A stretch of 64,000 bases of DNA, from positions 496,001 through 560,000 of the forward strand of contig JAHEWK010000009.1 of NCBI GenBank assembly GCA_020740775.1. The letters run 5' to 3'. The translations under genes and the position numbers were made by a program. The DNA comes from Ilyonectria destructans. Lineage: Eukaryota > Ascomycota > Sordariomycetes > Hypocreales > Nectriaceae. This document shows positions 12,501 to 21,505 of the stretch, piece by piece. The stretch's first letter is position 1. Every line of letters begins with the position of its first letter. The notes beneath the pieces were generated by a model. That model had not been told where the DNA came from and did no database searches. It was given only the letters and a program-made list of their open reading frames with translations.

Positions 12501-13190
12501 GGCACAGGTCCTCATGTGCGCGCTCTAGTAACGGAAAGTCTGCCTGACGCCATGAGCTCCGATACACCTCACGGTGTTCCGATCCTCACTGAGTTTACTG
12601 CCGCCACGGCAGAAGGCTCCCAAGCCCCCGTCGCAATGCTCAGCTTGATAACAGCACCGCGTTCCGATCTGGGGCGCCCCGCGGGTCCACCAGAGTACGA
12701 CTGTGACGTCTACTCCCTTCAGAAAAGTTGGATCATGCAAAACAAAGACAACTTGGAGCAGGACCTGGTCTTCTCAGTGCTCGTCAGAAACAATGAGTAC
12801 AGCAGCTACAACCTCATCGAGTTCGATATCGCCATCGAGCTGGGTGCCGAAGATGAGCAGAAGTGGCTCATGGAGAACTACACGGGGCCCGGTGCGCGAA
12901 TGTTGAGCAACCTACGCTTCAACGCGCTCACGTCTTTCACTACGATGCCCGACTCGCACAGGAAGTGCCTCCTTCTGCGGCTGCTGCCAAGAAGCAGCCT
13001 GGGGTGGATCAACATTAAGCAGGTGAAGGAGATCAGCTTCATGCTTACCCTAGCTAAGTTGAATGAGTTCAAGGACACCACTCGGTTCACGCTTCACACA
13101 TCTGCGTACTACATTGGTGGCCATGAGAAGGATCCAATCACTGATCATTTTGACATTTGGATTGCGAGAGATAACGGGAGCTCGAGTTAG
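9579..13190 (+). CDS. Very large soluble protein of unknown family, 1203 residues, intronless
   Basis: One uninterrupted frame from an ATG after a CT-rich leader. No signal peptide or membrane helix is visible. Features: an N-terminal Pro/Ala-rich linker (about residues 40-70); a conserved-looking block LPHVVLTDPHLPWER near 131-146 followed by VPWLALFTFAHDELLL near 163-178; a long central part with FYIDRDWVDAMVDGALSLA near 628; a strongly acidic linker (about 926-965, Asp/Glu/Ser runs); and a C-terminal beta-rich domain (about 1040-1203). The blocks suggest an assembly or structural protein of the same kind as the 1391-residue neighbour. A 3.6-kb gene without introns among intron-bearing neighbours would fit acquisition from bacteria, but that is inference. 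It converges with the deaminase-like gene, 200 nt away. Confidence 0.85.
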   Translation: MVIFTGGKSVAINSPRHLTLRHARQAVLTANEPSALTVASLQAEPEEPPTDPTPPLAPGQAQLHSFWAPGLEAGKKHEIKVTQDIKAPTDERTLRLEARQDFFVDAPQFVLPEGSVYSTYPPPGYSDDRRILPHVVLTDPHLPWERIGSPSAEKIVDTRNKVPWLALFTFAHDELLLKPDALGSVKFKQSPTLSIKMKVGDLLKIGNVATPIDDDSGPDVEEANGEFIFLKPDLFKSFFSTFDESNMRQVPEKPNVNQYKYLSHVRKINTKGMAVAGVEDFGIFSVVVSNRCGPLNNPTAASISVHLVSIEGVEDMMWPGSDKDYVGLCSLHSWNYTVVPPGQLNVRDAFVHLGKELDVLRPLETVFKPLQTKDRVSARLGDRLQDGYSLVKYRVQTGEQTVALYRGPFTPTRVSHHGQLDKCSNSGQDLQILDKEIGMMDISYSVAWQIGRTLALGDRAFVAALARLRSIIRKKAMKECKTEAVISAGTEESLRSRLDLLSSLPETIERLQNIQLPTPPSSNQGDDVEFRPGGVQKRWYRPQLSKKQYPSLSYASDPIQDTYLQNAVQAVLDLSMGKDGRVYDETNDPVSTDWMVVQSWIVDRMFLDRVPAHYLISDPSHLPPESLRFFYIDRDWVDAMVDGALSLANHMGQDLDRAAIKHGLNRFLDYLPPNQTHRPQIPTYGFYLRSDLVTMYPDLRVTTRGVDTGRAPLLLHEIVADGVMIGMFDRIPGKELDALVFTQPPHQQRFAAGSYLEGDKLKFSLRRQYTVDQKYRDKDGEQHKALRYFELEPNAQNNWFVWSTVPKTPVGGQDNSDPNADLRILRLPHFAEEQRQILQDNMGEFTNDEDKKQKYFDDSTSNSALIAMQLNDPYYDLIVSLKKEEEPGKKEVAIAALASLQAEAEEPSQELRNLQFMAPSTVPRVHDSEDDDDEDQEEHAESLQVTSTQSSTDSEDEDWSRDESYEPRPHALRHGTGPHVRALVTESLPDAMSSDTPHGVPILTEFTAATAEGSQAPVAMLSLITAPRSDLGRPAGPPEYDCDVYSLQKSWIMQNKDNLEQDLVFSVLVRNNEYSSYNLIEFDIAIELGAEDEQKWLMENYTGPGARMLSNLRFNALTSFTTMPDSHRKCLLLRLLPRSSLGWINIKQVKEISFMLTLAKLNEFKDTTRFTLHTSAYYIGGHEKDPITDHFDIWIARDNGSSS

Positions 13191-13390
13191 GAGATTTTTA
13201 ATCAACGCTTGTCTTGCTAGTTTCCACTTGTCGGAGCACCATGCCAGTGACTACACTTCTTCGAGTCTCGTCATTTATAGACACACAATCATTCATTTTT
13301 TTTCTCGGAAATAGGAACCAAAATGTACTTTCGTTGGATTCGCAGCAACCCTCAAGTCCCTCCTCATTCTCTGTTTACTTGCTATCTACA

Positions 13391-14725
13391 TCATTTCCTC
13401 GGCAGTCCGTTGGCACACTGAAAGTTGTTCAAGTCTGCCCGAGCCACCGCGAGTAGATGTTGGCAATTCACACACGGCGGCCACATGAACGTAAAGTTAT
13501 CGTGGAGTTTCCCATCCTTGTCCTTGATCGTCGTCTTTGCAGTGATCTCATCCTGGAGATACTCCTTGAATTGATCATCTTTGTCGATGAATGCACTCTG
13601 GATAGCCAGGCCGTGAAACTCGGTCCTAGAATTTACGCTCCAGCTACCACTATGTTTGTCAAGGATGGTCAGTAGAGTATTCTTCGGCGTTGGCAGGGGC
13701 TCAGACATACAACATTTGGAGGAAAGGATAGGTCTCCCCACAGTTGCCGAAATGCGTCCCTAACTTGCCGACCACATCAATGCGAGGCGAATTAGCATAG
13801 CTCCACGGCTGCTCAACCTTATCCTTGTCCTCCCACGTCTGGTTCTTGATGTTGTTGTAGTTGGCCAGCAAATCAAACCGCGTCATCTTGAGCTGCTTTT
13901 GCCAATTACCTACTTTTCCCGCTGGATCCCAGTTGTAGCCTGCTAAAGAAGCTCCAAGACAATACTCGACACCTTTTGCCCCCTTACGCCATGTGCATTG
14001 ATAGACCTTGGGCGGCGCGCCGACTCCAGCAGTGGCTGCCGGCGCTACCCTGCCCCTTGTTCTGGTCCCTCCAATTACCCAGCACCAACGGGCATACACG
14101 GCCGTCAGCGGAAGAAAGAAGTTGAGTTTCTGTGAGCCGGTTTGAGCAGGGCCCATCAAAGAAAGAAACAGGCCAAGAAGGTCATAATGCGACCAGTATG
14201 CGATGTTGACTCTGTAGCCATCAGATTTGGACTTCTTGGCGTCGTCATAGCCGAGAAGTGGGCTGTCATGGCGCCAGGATTTGTCAAGGTTGACTAGGAA
14301 CTTGGATTTATCACCGCCTGTGTTTCCATTTCCGTTGATCTTGCGGTAGATGTGTTGAGCCGGGGTCAGATAATCTTGCGAGTAGTTCTTTCCGTCCGGG
14401 GAGCTGATGGAAACGCTTGTGTCAGAAGACGTTCTGTATCAAAATTTGGCAGCTGGGTTGCCAATTTAATTGAGCAAGATACTCACACCAAAGTCATGAA
14501 TTGGTCGTATATCACTTTCAATGCCGCCTGGGCCTTCTCATCGTGGACAAAGAACTTTTTGGGGTGGTCCTTGACATCCGCCAGAAACTCGTAAATCTAA
14601 GAAATCAATCAGTGAGCTCCAAGGCGACGATGGGTGGTGGTGGCATATCGCACCTGCTTTAGATTAAGACCGTACAAGTCTTTCAATTTTTGCCCGCAAA
14701 ATAGGTTGAGGTCGGTGTCGGCCAT
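13391..14725 (-). CDS. Deaminase-fold protein with C-x-E and P-C-x2-C zinc motifs, 387 residues
   Basis: Four exons: 14725..14654, 14596..14487, 14433..13711 and 13649..13391. All three junctions keep frame (donors GTGCGA, GTGAGT, GTATGT). The C-terminal part carries GNCGETYPF (Cys292, Glu294) and PPCVNCQHLL (Cys361, Cys364). This order and spacing match the zinc-binding and proton-shuttle residues of the cytidine/nucleic-acid deaminase superfamily, including secreted-toxin and fungal branches. The first 280 residues are not recognised; they include a hydrophobic segment around 150-180 that is weak as a membrane span. No signal peptide. Expected chemistry: hydrolytic deamination of a base in nucleotide or nucleic acid; the target is unknown. 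It sits beside the two giant genes and is divergent from a small acidic protein. Family-level call is fairly firm, toxin role is inference. Confidence 0.75.
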
Positions 14726-15149
14726 GGTGATGAATGTTGCGAGGCCAAAAGTAGAGTGATACAACAAAGCAGGGGTATGATCTTCCTATCGGTTTTATCT
14801 ACAGCGAGGGGATGATCAGAGAGCAGAAGCAGCACAGAAATACCTCCAAGAAGTCAGCTGATGGGTCGGCCTTAGAGATTGCGCTGTACAATGTACTTGT
14901 GTACCTAGTCGTATTGCTAAAGTTCTACGCAGTAAGCCGTCGTTAGTTCTAAGCCGTCGTTGACTTTATTAGTGGAGTGGGGCCGGCCCGCTCCTACGTC
15001 ATTGAACCGCCACGTATATATCCCCTCCCTTTGCTAGCCACGTATAAATCTCTCCCCTTTACCAGCCTCTGTCCACTCTGGTCACCAACCCAACTTAAAT
15101 CTACATTCACTCATCACATTCGTCTCTCGGCAGATTCAAAGCGCCCAAA
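14726..15149. promoter_or_regulatory. Bidirectional promoter region between the deaminase-like gene and the 122-residue gene
   Basis: The two starts are 424 nt apart and face away from each other, so they may be co-regulated. A short AAGCCGTCGTT element occurs twice near 14933-14962. The duplicated TATA segment lies at its right side. Confidence 0.5.
15009..15064 (+). promoter_or_regulatory. Tandemly duplicated 28-bp core promoter with two TATA boxes
   Basis: Segments 15009-15036 and 15037-15064 are near-identical copies, each starting GCCACGTATA and followed by a pyrimidine run. The second contains TATAAAT. They lie 86-140 nt upstream of the ATG at 15150, so they probably drive the 122-residue gene. 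Confidence 0.55.
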
Positions 15150-15583
15150 ATGACCGACAACTTGCAGATTGTGGACGGTAGACAAGTCACTGTCACTGAG
15201 GTATTTCTCGTCCCGTTCTGCCCATCTCCGGACGCCACGATGCACGACTTACCAGCTGAACACAGGTCAACCCCCCAGAAGGATGGACGAATGATTACGC
15301 CGAGATGGGCGGCGACATGGAATGGGGTCCAGAAGGCGAAGTACCCTCGATAGCCAGTAACTACGGGGTCGAAGGAGTCGTCAAGCCTCTTTTCGCCATG
15401 CAGTCCTGGACAGGAGAGGCTATGTCTCTCTTTGAGGCCGGAAGTGGCGAGTTCTATCTCTACAACGCCATTGAGGGATCCCTGTTCCAAATCATCAAGC
15501 CTACTGATCTTCAGTCGATTGCGTCAACTATCGATGATCCGGATAAGGGTGGTCTAGGTGGTCTGGAGGTTGAGCAACGCTAG
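15150..15583 (+). CDS. Small acidic protein of unknown function, 122 residues
   Basis: Two exons: 15150..15200 and 15266..15583; the 65-nt intron joins ...VTVTE|VNPPEGW in frame. The product is acidic and compact, with EWGPEGEVPS, a WTGEAMSLFEAGSGEFYLYN block and a closing Gly-rich tail. The FYLYNAIEGSLFQI segment resembles the fold type of small immunity-like or knot-like proteins, but I cannot name a family. It is divergent from the deaminase-like gene, which makes a protective or accessory role possible. That is inference from position only. Confidence 0.75.
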
Positions 15584-17859
15584 ATGGCCAGGGTAGTGGT
15601 TGGCGGGTGTCTTGGATTCGGGCTGGCTGAGATCAAATAGCGCCAAATAGTTCCATGCATGTCTCTCCATGATGGGCCATGATGGGATCAATTAAGAGAG
15701 GTTGGCAGCTGTGGCAAGCTGAGCTAGTGTTAGCCAAGAGACTGTAGGTATGTATGTACTTCGTATGGATATGCATGCAGATACGAGCTTCTAGCCAAAC
15801 CCATCCTGTTCTCATTAGGTGTCGAGTGTGATGAGTTGCGGGGTTGCGACACGGCCGCATATGCGGCCTCGGCCCACAGTGAACAAGGCGCATACATACA
15901 TAACGGTACAACAGGCTTTCTCTCGTGGCATCACACCTGCGGCAATAATACCCCCTGGCATGTCTTTTAGCCGTACAACGGTTGGACAGGTTAATTCGCT
16001 GCCTGCCCCACTCGTGCAGATCCTTTTGAAGCCGTGATACGGTGCATACAGTAGGGGTCAGACTATCGAGTATGTGCAGCGCTTAGCCCATGCATGGACA
16101 TGCATAGTTATCTAGTTGCCAATAAGGAACTCTCCTTAACCCAGCTTAACCTATGAAGCCTTTCTGGTGGAGGATCTATGCAAGGACAGCGGCAGTCAAC
16201 CATTCCAGCCCTAGTAGGCTGTGATTCACCCAGTCACTCGACTATTGATGCCTCCTTGCTAGGGGGTGTGGACTATTTACGATAGATCTGAAAAACATAT
16301 GCGTACTCAGTTGAGTCACTCAGTCTTCATGCATCAGAACGCGCCGTAGCCCTCCTCTGGAGAACCCCTTCCCACCTCGGCGATGCAAACATGGCATGGA
16401 TCGGCCAATATGGGGCAGCTGAGGAGTTAGACATGACAATATCTTGTCGTCATAGATATGGCCGGAGAGCAGAGCTTTACCTGCCGTTAAGCAATACACG
16501 CCCGCCACAAACAGGGTTCCAGTCACCGCCTTTCGCATAGGTTCCCAAATTTGGCACGGCCCCCTAGGTTTGTACTCTTGGCGTCGACGAATAGATACTT
16601 CCCGTGAGATAGCGCATAATGCATGGAACGTTACATTATAAGAAGAATAAAAGAAATTGGTGCGTGGCATAGTGGTGATGAAAATGATATCGTTAACGCC
16701 ACGCGGGCGCAAAGTCCCGCCAATCCTTCGACGGGGCAAGATAGCGTGATAGGCTAACTATAGAGGGAGGTAGCACATCGTTCCCGCTCTGCAGCTATTG
16801 TGTAGTAGCTATGGCCTATTGCAGAGTGCAAATTACAGGGTAGTCCATTGACTAGCTTTGAAATGGAAACAAAAACATTGATCTAGGTGGATGGATATAT
16901 GTTTTACCTGAAATATTATTGTGTAGTAATGTTGAACAAAGAGAAACTGGAGCCGGACAAGTGACCTACCAATTTGAGGACAAAGACCATATTTATACTA
17001 AACTTTACTTTAATGAGGGAGCCGAAAGTAGGAAGGACAAGAAAAGACATAATAAACAGAGGGCGATGATGGATGTGTCCAAAATGCTGCCTTACACAAC
17101 CTCCGCTCTCAAGCTCTCAGACTCACTGGCCGGGTTGAACTCATAATCTTGATGCAAAACTTACTGTAGACAGCCTGCGAATTGCTCTTATCCTTAACTA
17201 GATAACAAGAGATAACGCCCGCATTTCCTGAGGACTAAAAATCCCGGGCAAATGTCTTGTCAACCCCCCACCCCCAAAAACCCAGTTTTAACTCAACCTT
17301 AAGTTGGTCTGCTATGTTCAATCTCAAGTCTTTGATAATGAATGATATCTGATTTACTAAAAGAGAGTAAATAAAACTTTTAGCTACGACCTGAAAATAA
17401 TAAATATGTTCGCGCGGTGTTGGATTCGCTAGTTAGCCGATTACGCCCCTCATTTGATATGATGGAGGGTTATAAGAAGTAGATTGCAATTTTCTCCCAC
17501 TCAACCCTATGCCTCCGATTCTTGCCTCGGAACATATTTACGACCAAAATTATGATGCCGACATTTAATTTCTAGAGCTGTGGATTCTACTCATAAGCCG
17601 TTTTGGAGCAAGTGGCAGACAAATATTTTGAACCGAGTGAGTATTAAGATAGATGGAACATGCCCAAACCTGGATTAGCTGAGGAAGTCAGGGAAATGGC
17701 ACAAATGCACCTCGCTGCTTCACTGAAGGGGAAACAAAATAGATAAATGTCGGAAGCTGGACTCTTTTGTTTTGCCAGGACCTTTAGAATGAGATTACTT
17801 GAGCATTAACCCTCTTCTATAACAACGCTTCCAATAGCATATTATCTTAACTGAACTCA
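15584..17859. other. Gene-poor stretch, partly AT-rich
   Basis: No convincing coding tract. The minus frame at 16320..16739 has no domain and no good start context. AT content rises from about 16.8 kb, consistent with old decayed DNA. Confidence 0.45.
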
Positions 17860-18335
17860 TGCCAACGGCTACAGCGTAAACCCTTCCGGTGGTAATTCAG
17901 TAGCCTAGGACTCTTCTACCATCACCTTGAAACACCACCCTACAATAGCGGCTGCAGCCTTAGTCATGCGCCGCTGCATCTACAACCCCTCCAGCGGCCA
18001 CTGATGTAGTTGTTATCACTTCTACCTTAAGTTTCCCAACTTTATGATCTTCTATTTCAAACACTGAGCAATCCCATCTATCCCGAGCCTTATCTAAGGC
18101 GTTTTCTCATATTCGTGGTCTACCATTCAAACATTGCAAACTAATACCCGAGGTGGAGGTGTAGGGTAGCTCGGATACCTTCTCATCAGCTACATCCGTC
18201 CGAGGTGCTCTATTGTTCCATCTCACATTTTTGATATTCATTGCTTTGCCTGCTATGGAAAACAAAGCCGCAGAAATCCGAGCTGGGGTACATTTATTTG
18301 CACTCAGCAAAAAGATGATATTTTCTAAGCTTTGT
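17860..18335 (-). pseudogene. Relic of an unrecognised gene, one frame broken by stops
   Basis: Read on minus, one continuous frame spells protein-like sequence (SANKCTPARISAALFSIAGK, then DKARDRWDCSVFEIEDHKVG, then RVVFQGDGRRVLGY) interrupted by a TGA and at least two further stops at plausible former CGA/CAA codons. That pattern is expected from C-to-T decay. The original function is not recognised; a mobile-element protein is possible. No start or full boundaries can be set. Confidence 0.4.
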
Positions 18336-19291
18336 GATAATTGCTGAGCCTCATGATGACTCGTTAAGTCTCCAGTTGATGGAGAACTGGATTCGTCAAA
18401 TAAACTTAATGGTGGTTAACGAGACAGTGGTAATATATAGACGTAGGCAGTCTGATAAGATGATGCCACGAGTGTGCTAAATCTATTAACGTTGGTTTGA
18501 GAATTGCTTCTGAAAGGACGTAGCAAGTCACTCGTCGCGGCCCGAAAGTCTAAACCTGGGCTCATAGCGCGGCATTGACGGAGGACAAACTTGGACCCTA
18601 CAGGAGTTCGGAAATTAAACGGACTATGGCGGGCCGTTTCACCATGACAAGGGATTGCTCACATGGACAGCCACCTATGACCAATGTTCCTGTTACCAGC
18701 TTAAGATATGAACACAGAAATCGTAGCAAAGCTATACAAATATTATTTTAATTGTCGAGAAAACCGGATGCACCCAAGGAATGGCTCGAGCCAGTCCGAC
18801 TATGTATCGCTCAGTTGTGTCCGATGATGTTAACCTGGAGACTCTAGGTTTGGACAAGGCTTGGCATCTTACGTACGGCGCAACGCGAACCCTGATGAGG
18901 ACTTGCGGAAGTTCCGGCCATTTTCGGGAATCTCTTGGTTGGTAAGACAAACATACCACTTATATACCAAGACCTTTTACGAGGAGCCAGGGGCGATTGT
19001 GCAAATTACCTACGGGACACTGGGTGCTTGGTGTAAGAGAGCTTACATGGGTGGTCTCTAGTCTCGTATTTTCCAGCTACAGTACATCATCCCATTGCAT
19101 TTAGTAAGACCGGGCGTTCCGGCTGAGACTGCATCGGAATGGAGTTTCTTCTCTACCCTCTGTCTAACACGCTTTGAGGAAATGGCTTGGCAAATGCGTT
19201 GGGTTTAATTGTAGTAGGCAGGGTCTCTTCATGCAGAGGTTGCGCTAAACGCCTTCGCCGCTAGACCGATGTATTCAGGAAATTATGCTGC
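18336..19291. other. Intergenic, nothing firm
   Basis: A 66-codon plus frame at 18861..19061 has no recognisable domain. It may be an upstream remnant of the gene at 19.4 kb, but no splice path links them convincingly. Confidence 0.35.
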
Positions 19292-19446
19292 TTTGTAGCC
19301 CCTCGCACGCTCGAGGTGCCTGAGGATGTCTGGACAAATCAAGCAGGGATCATTCCGGATCTAGAGGCTGCGGAAGACGGCATTCCTCTAGCAGAACGAA
19401 CCATTGCGACACTTTCCCCTGTTGGCGGTCTTGCCGAATAACTTCG

Positions 19447-20150
19447 ATGAACGAAAGATTTGTCAGTTGCTACAAGGAGGGGCAGTCGGTAACAGGCAAC
19501 ATGGACGACGTCAGCAACTTACTGTTAGAAGTGGCTAAGAACCCTGAAGACAAAGTGAAGGCTTCCAAAGCACTGTCCAAGCTTTACGGTATCAATGATG
19601 GTGAGCAGTGGACGCTACGGATGTGGTCTACTCTTTACATGCTGGAGCCAGAGTTCCTTGGTGTGATGGCAGAGGTTCCCGCCTCGACGGGATGGGTGGT
19701 CAGAGCTACCGACTTAGACTACAGTACAGTCAAGATGCTGAAGGATGTTGAAGCGAGAGTGATGAGCAAGGGCACACCGGGGATCTACGAAGTGCAAGGT
19801 AAGTATGGCATCCCCCCTAGAGCTCGCTGTCTTTCCCCGAGCCCGAAATTGACAGCATAGATCTGGTGCGCAACGTCGACACGGTCGGTGAGGACGGGCA
19901 GGAAGTTCGCAAAATCATGGCTGGGACAATGGGCCTTGGAGAAGGTACGTTCAGCACAACGTCGAATTACCTGTTCATCATCGACTCCACATTCGGCCGC
20001 TACATCGATCCAGTGATGAATGGCGGCTTTGGTGAAACGGACTTTATGCAGAGCATGGCGGGCAAGTTCAAACTCATTGGCCAGCAAGAGCTCAATGGTG
20101 GCGGGGTGGCGAAAGCAGCTGGGAAACCCGGGCCATTTGGCGTTTACTAG
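19447..20150 (+). CDS. Unrecognised protein, 213 residues, possibly 5'-damaged
   Basis: Two exons: 19447..19798 and 19861..20150. The GTAAGT donor and CATAG acceptor give ...GIYEVQ|DLVRNVDTVG in frame. Content looks coding: LSKLYGINDGEQWTLRMWST, LDYSTVKMLKDVEARVM, and YLFIIDSTFGRYIDPVMNGG. No signal peptide, no family recognised. Upstream, 19292..19441 is also open in another frame (EVPEDVWTNQAGIIPDLEAA) and ends in TAA six bases before this ATG, with no clear intron. The gene may therefore have a longer, frameshifted 5' part and may be a pseudogene. Confidence 0.5.
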
Positions 20151-21505
20151 TAACCACAAGTATTTCACAAATCACTGAGAGCAAACAGTCTGACAGTGTG
20201 TTGCATAGCTTTCAAGAGATTGATCCTCCGGCTTCTGAAGCCACTGTTGCGTTGGAAGCTATGAGAAAGGCGCTCGCGGATGAAGGGATCCAGCTTCCTT
20301 AGATAGAACCTAACCTTCACAATAAGTTGCATTAGATAAGCACATGACGCTTTCATAGTAGCCAGCAAGCATGTACCATAAATTAGATGAGAGAATGAAT
20401 GAGAGTGGGGGCCAGCGTGAGTCTATTGCGCTTACTCTTGTAGGGGCCTTGGCTAGAGGAATAGCAGGATGATGCTTCCACGGAACACACTACCTTGATG
20501 ACGGCGCTTTGCCAGGGGTATGGTGCCTAAATTATAGCCTAGCTTTGTCAACCCTACGTCCCGCCTTATTAAAAGGAATCTTCGTCCCGGACTTCATACT
20601 CTCATGAAGCGCAGAACCGATAACATGAAGTGGACGCCATGATTGAGGTGGGGTTGGTTTGTTTAAAGGACATGTTGCGCTATTATTTTGTAGATATAGC
20701 TGGCTTTTGCAAAGATGACCAGCTGCTATAAGACGAGGCGGTCAGGCTTAGCTATGTGCTGTGCACAGTGAATCCCGGATTCAATTGCCGATCGACATGC
20801 CGCGGTAATCAACTCTATGTCAATCTCTTGCAGCGAGCGATCTTAACTCAATAAAGTGGAATCGAGCCGACGAATTCTGGTCTAGATGAACCTTCAGCAA
20901 GATTAATGCTTGTGTAAGCACATGGTATCCTTGCACTGTAACGGAATAGCTTCCTAAACAAGCTTGGCCCTTCAGAAATTCAGCACGGAAATGGATATTC
21001 CGTGGACCAATGCGCACTGACAGCTCAAACCGACCATCCACTTCAAACTTTAATGGTTGGCATTGCCCGACGATCGGCCCAGTATAACTTTGATGTGTGT
21101 TTCAAGAAATAATAGCACGATTATCGTGTAACTAGCCCCATTTTGCTTCACACTTAGCTTATTATAGACGAGAGGAAAGAAAAGCGCCTCTGTAACGCTC
21201 CACCCGGTTCGAATACGGCCACGAACGAAGTAGCCTGATCTAGCCCTGAATTAGCCAATCCTTTGACTTAACTTTAAGCCTAGCCTCTCAGAGCCCTATT
21301 TCTTGTGGGCCATCGTGTCTCGAGGTTAGACGCCAGGTCTTGTTTAGATACCGAGGCGAGTATCCCACTGAGATGGATACCCGGCAAATGTGCTGTGGTC
21401 GAACCGTGTTGCCTTGGCTGTTTATCACGCTTTAAAGTTATCCTTCATTCCGATCTTTACGATTTACATCCTTTTGCAATTCAACATCATTTAACGTTGT
21501 TCAAA
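20151..21505. other. Intergenic, no gene recognised
   Basis: Moderately AT-rich DNA between the unknown gene and the tyrosinase. The last 100 bases are T/C-rich leader sequence for the tyrosinase start. Confidence 0.4.

Noticed and set aside
16320..16739. 139-codon minus frame
   Set aside because: No recognisable domain, poor start context, AT-variable surroundings.
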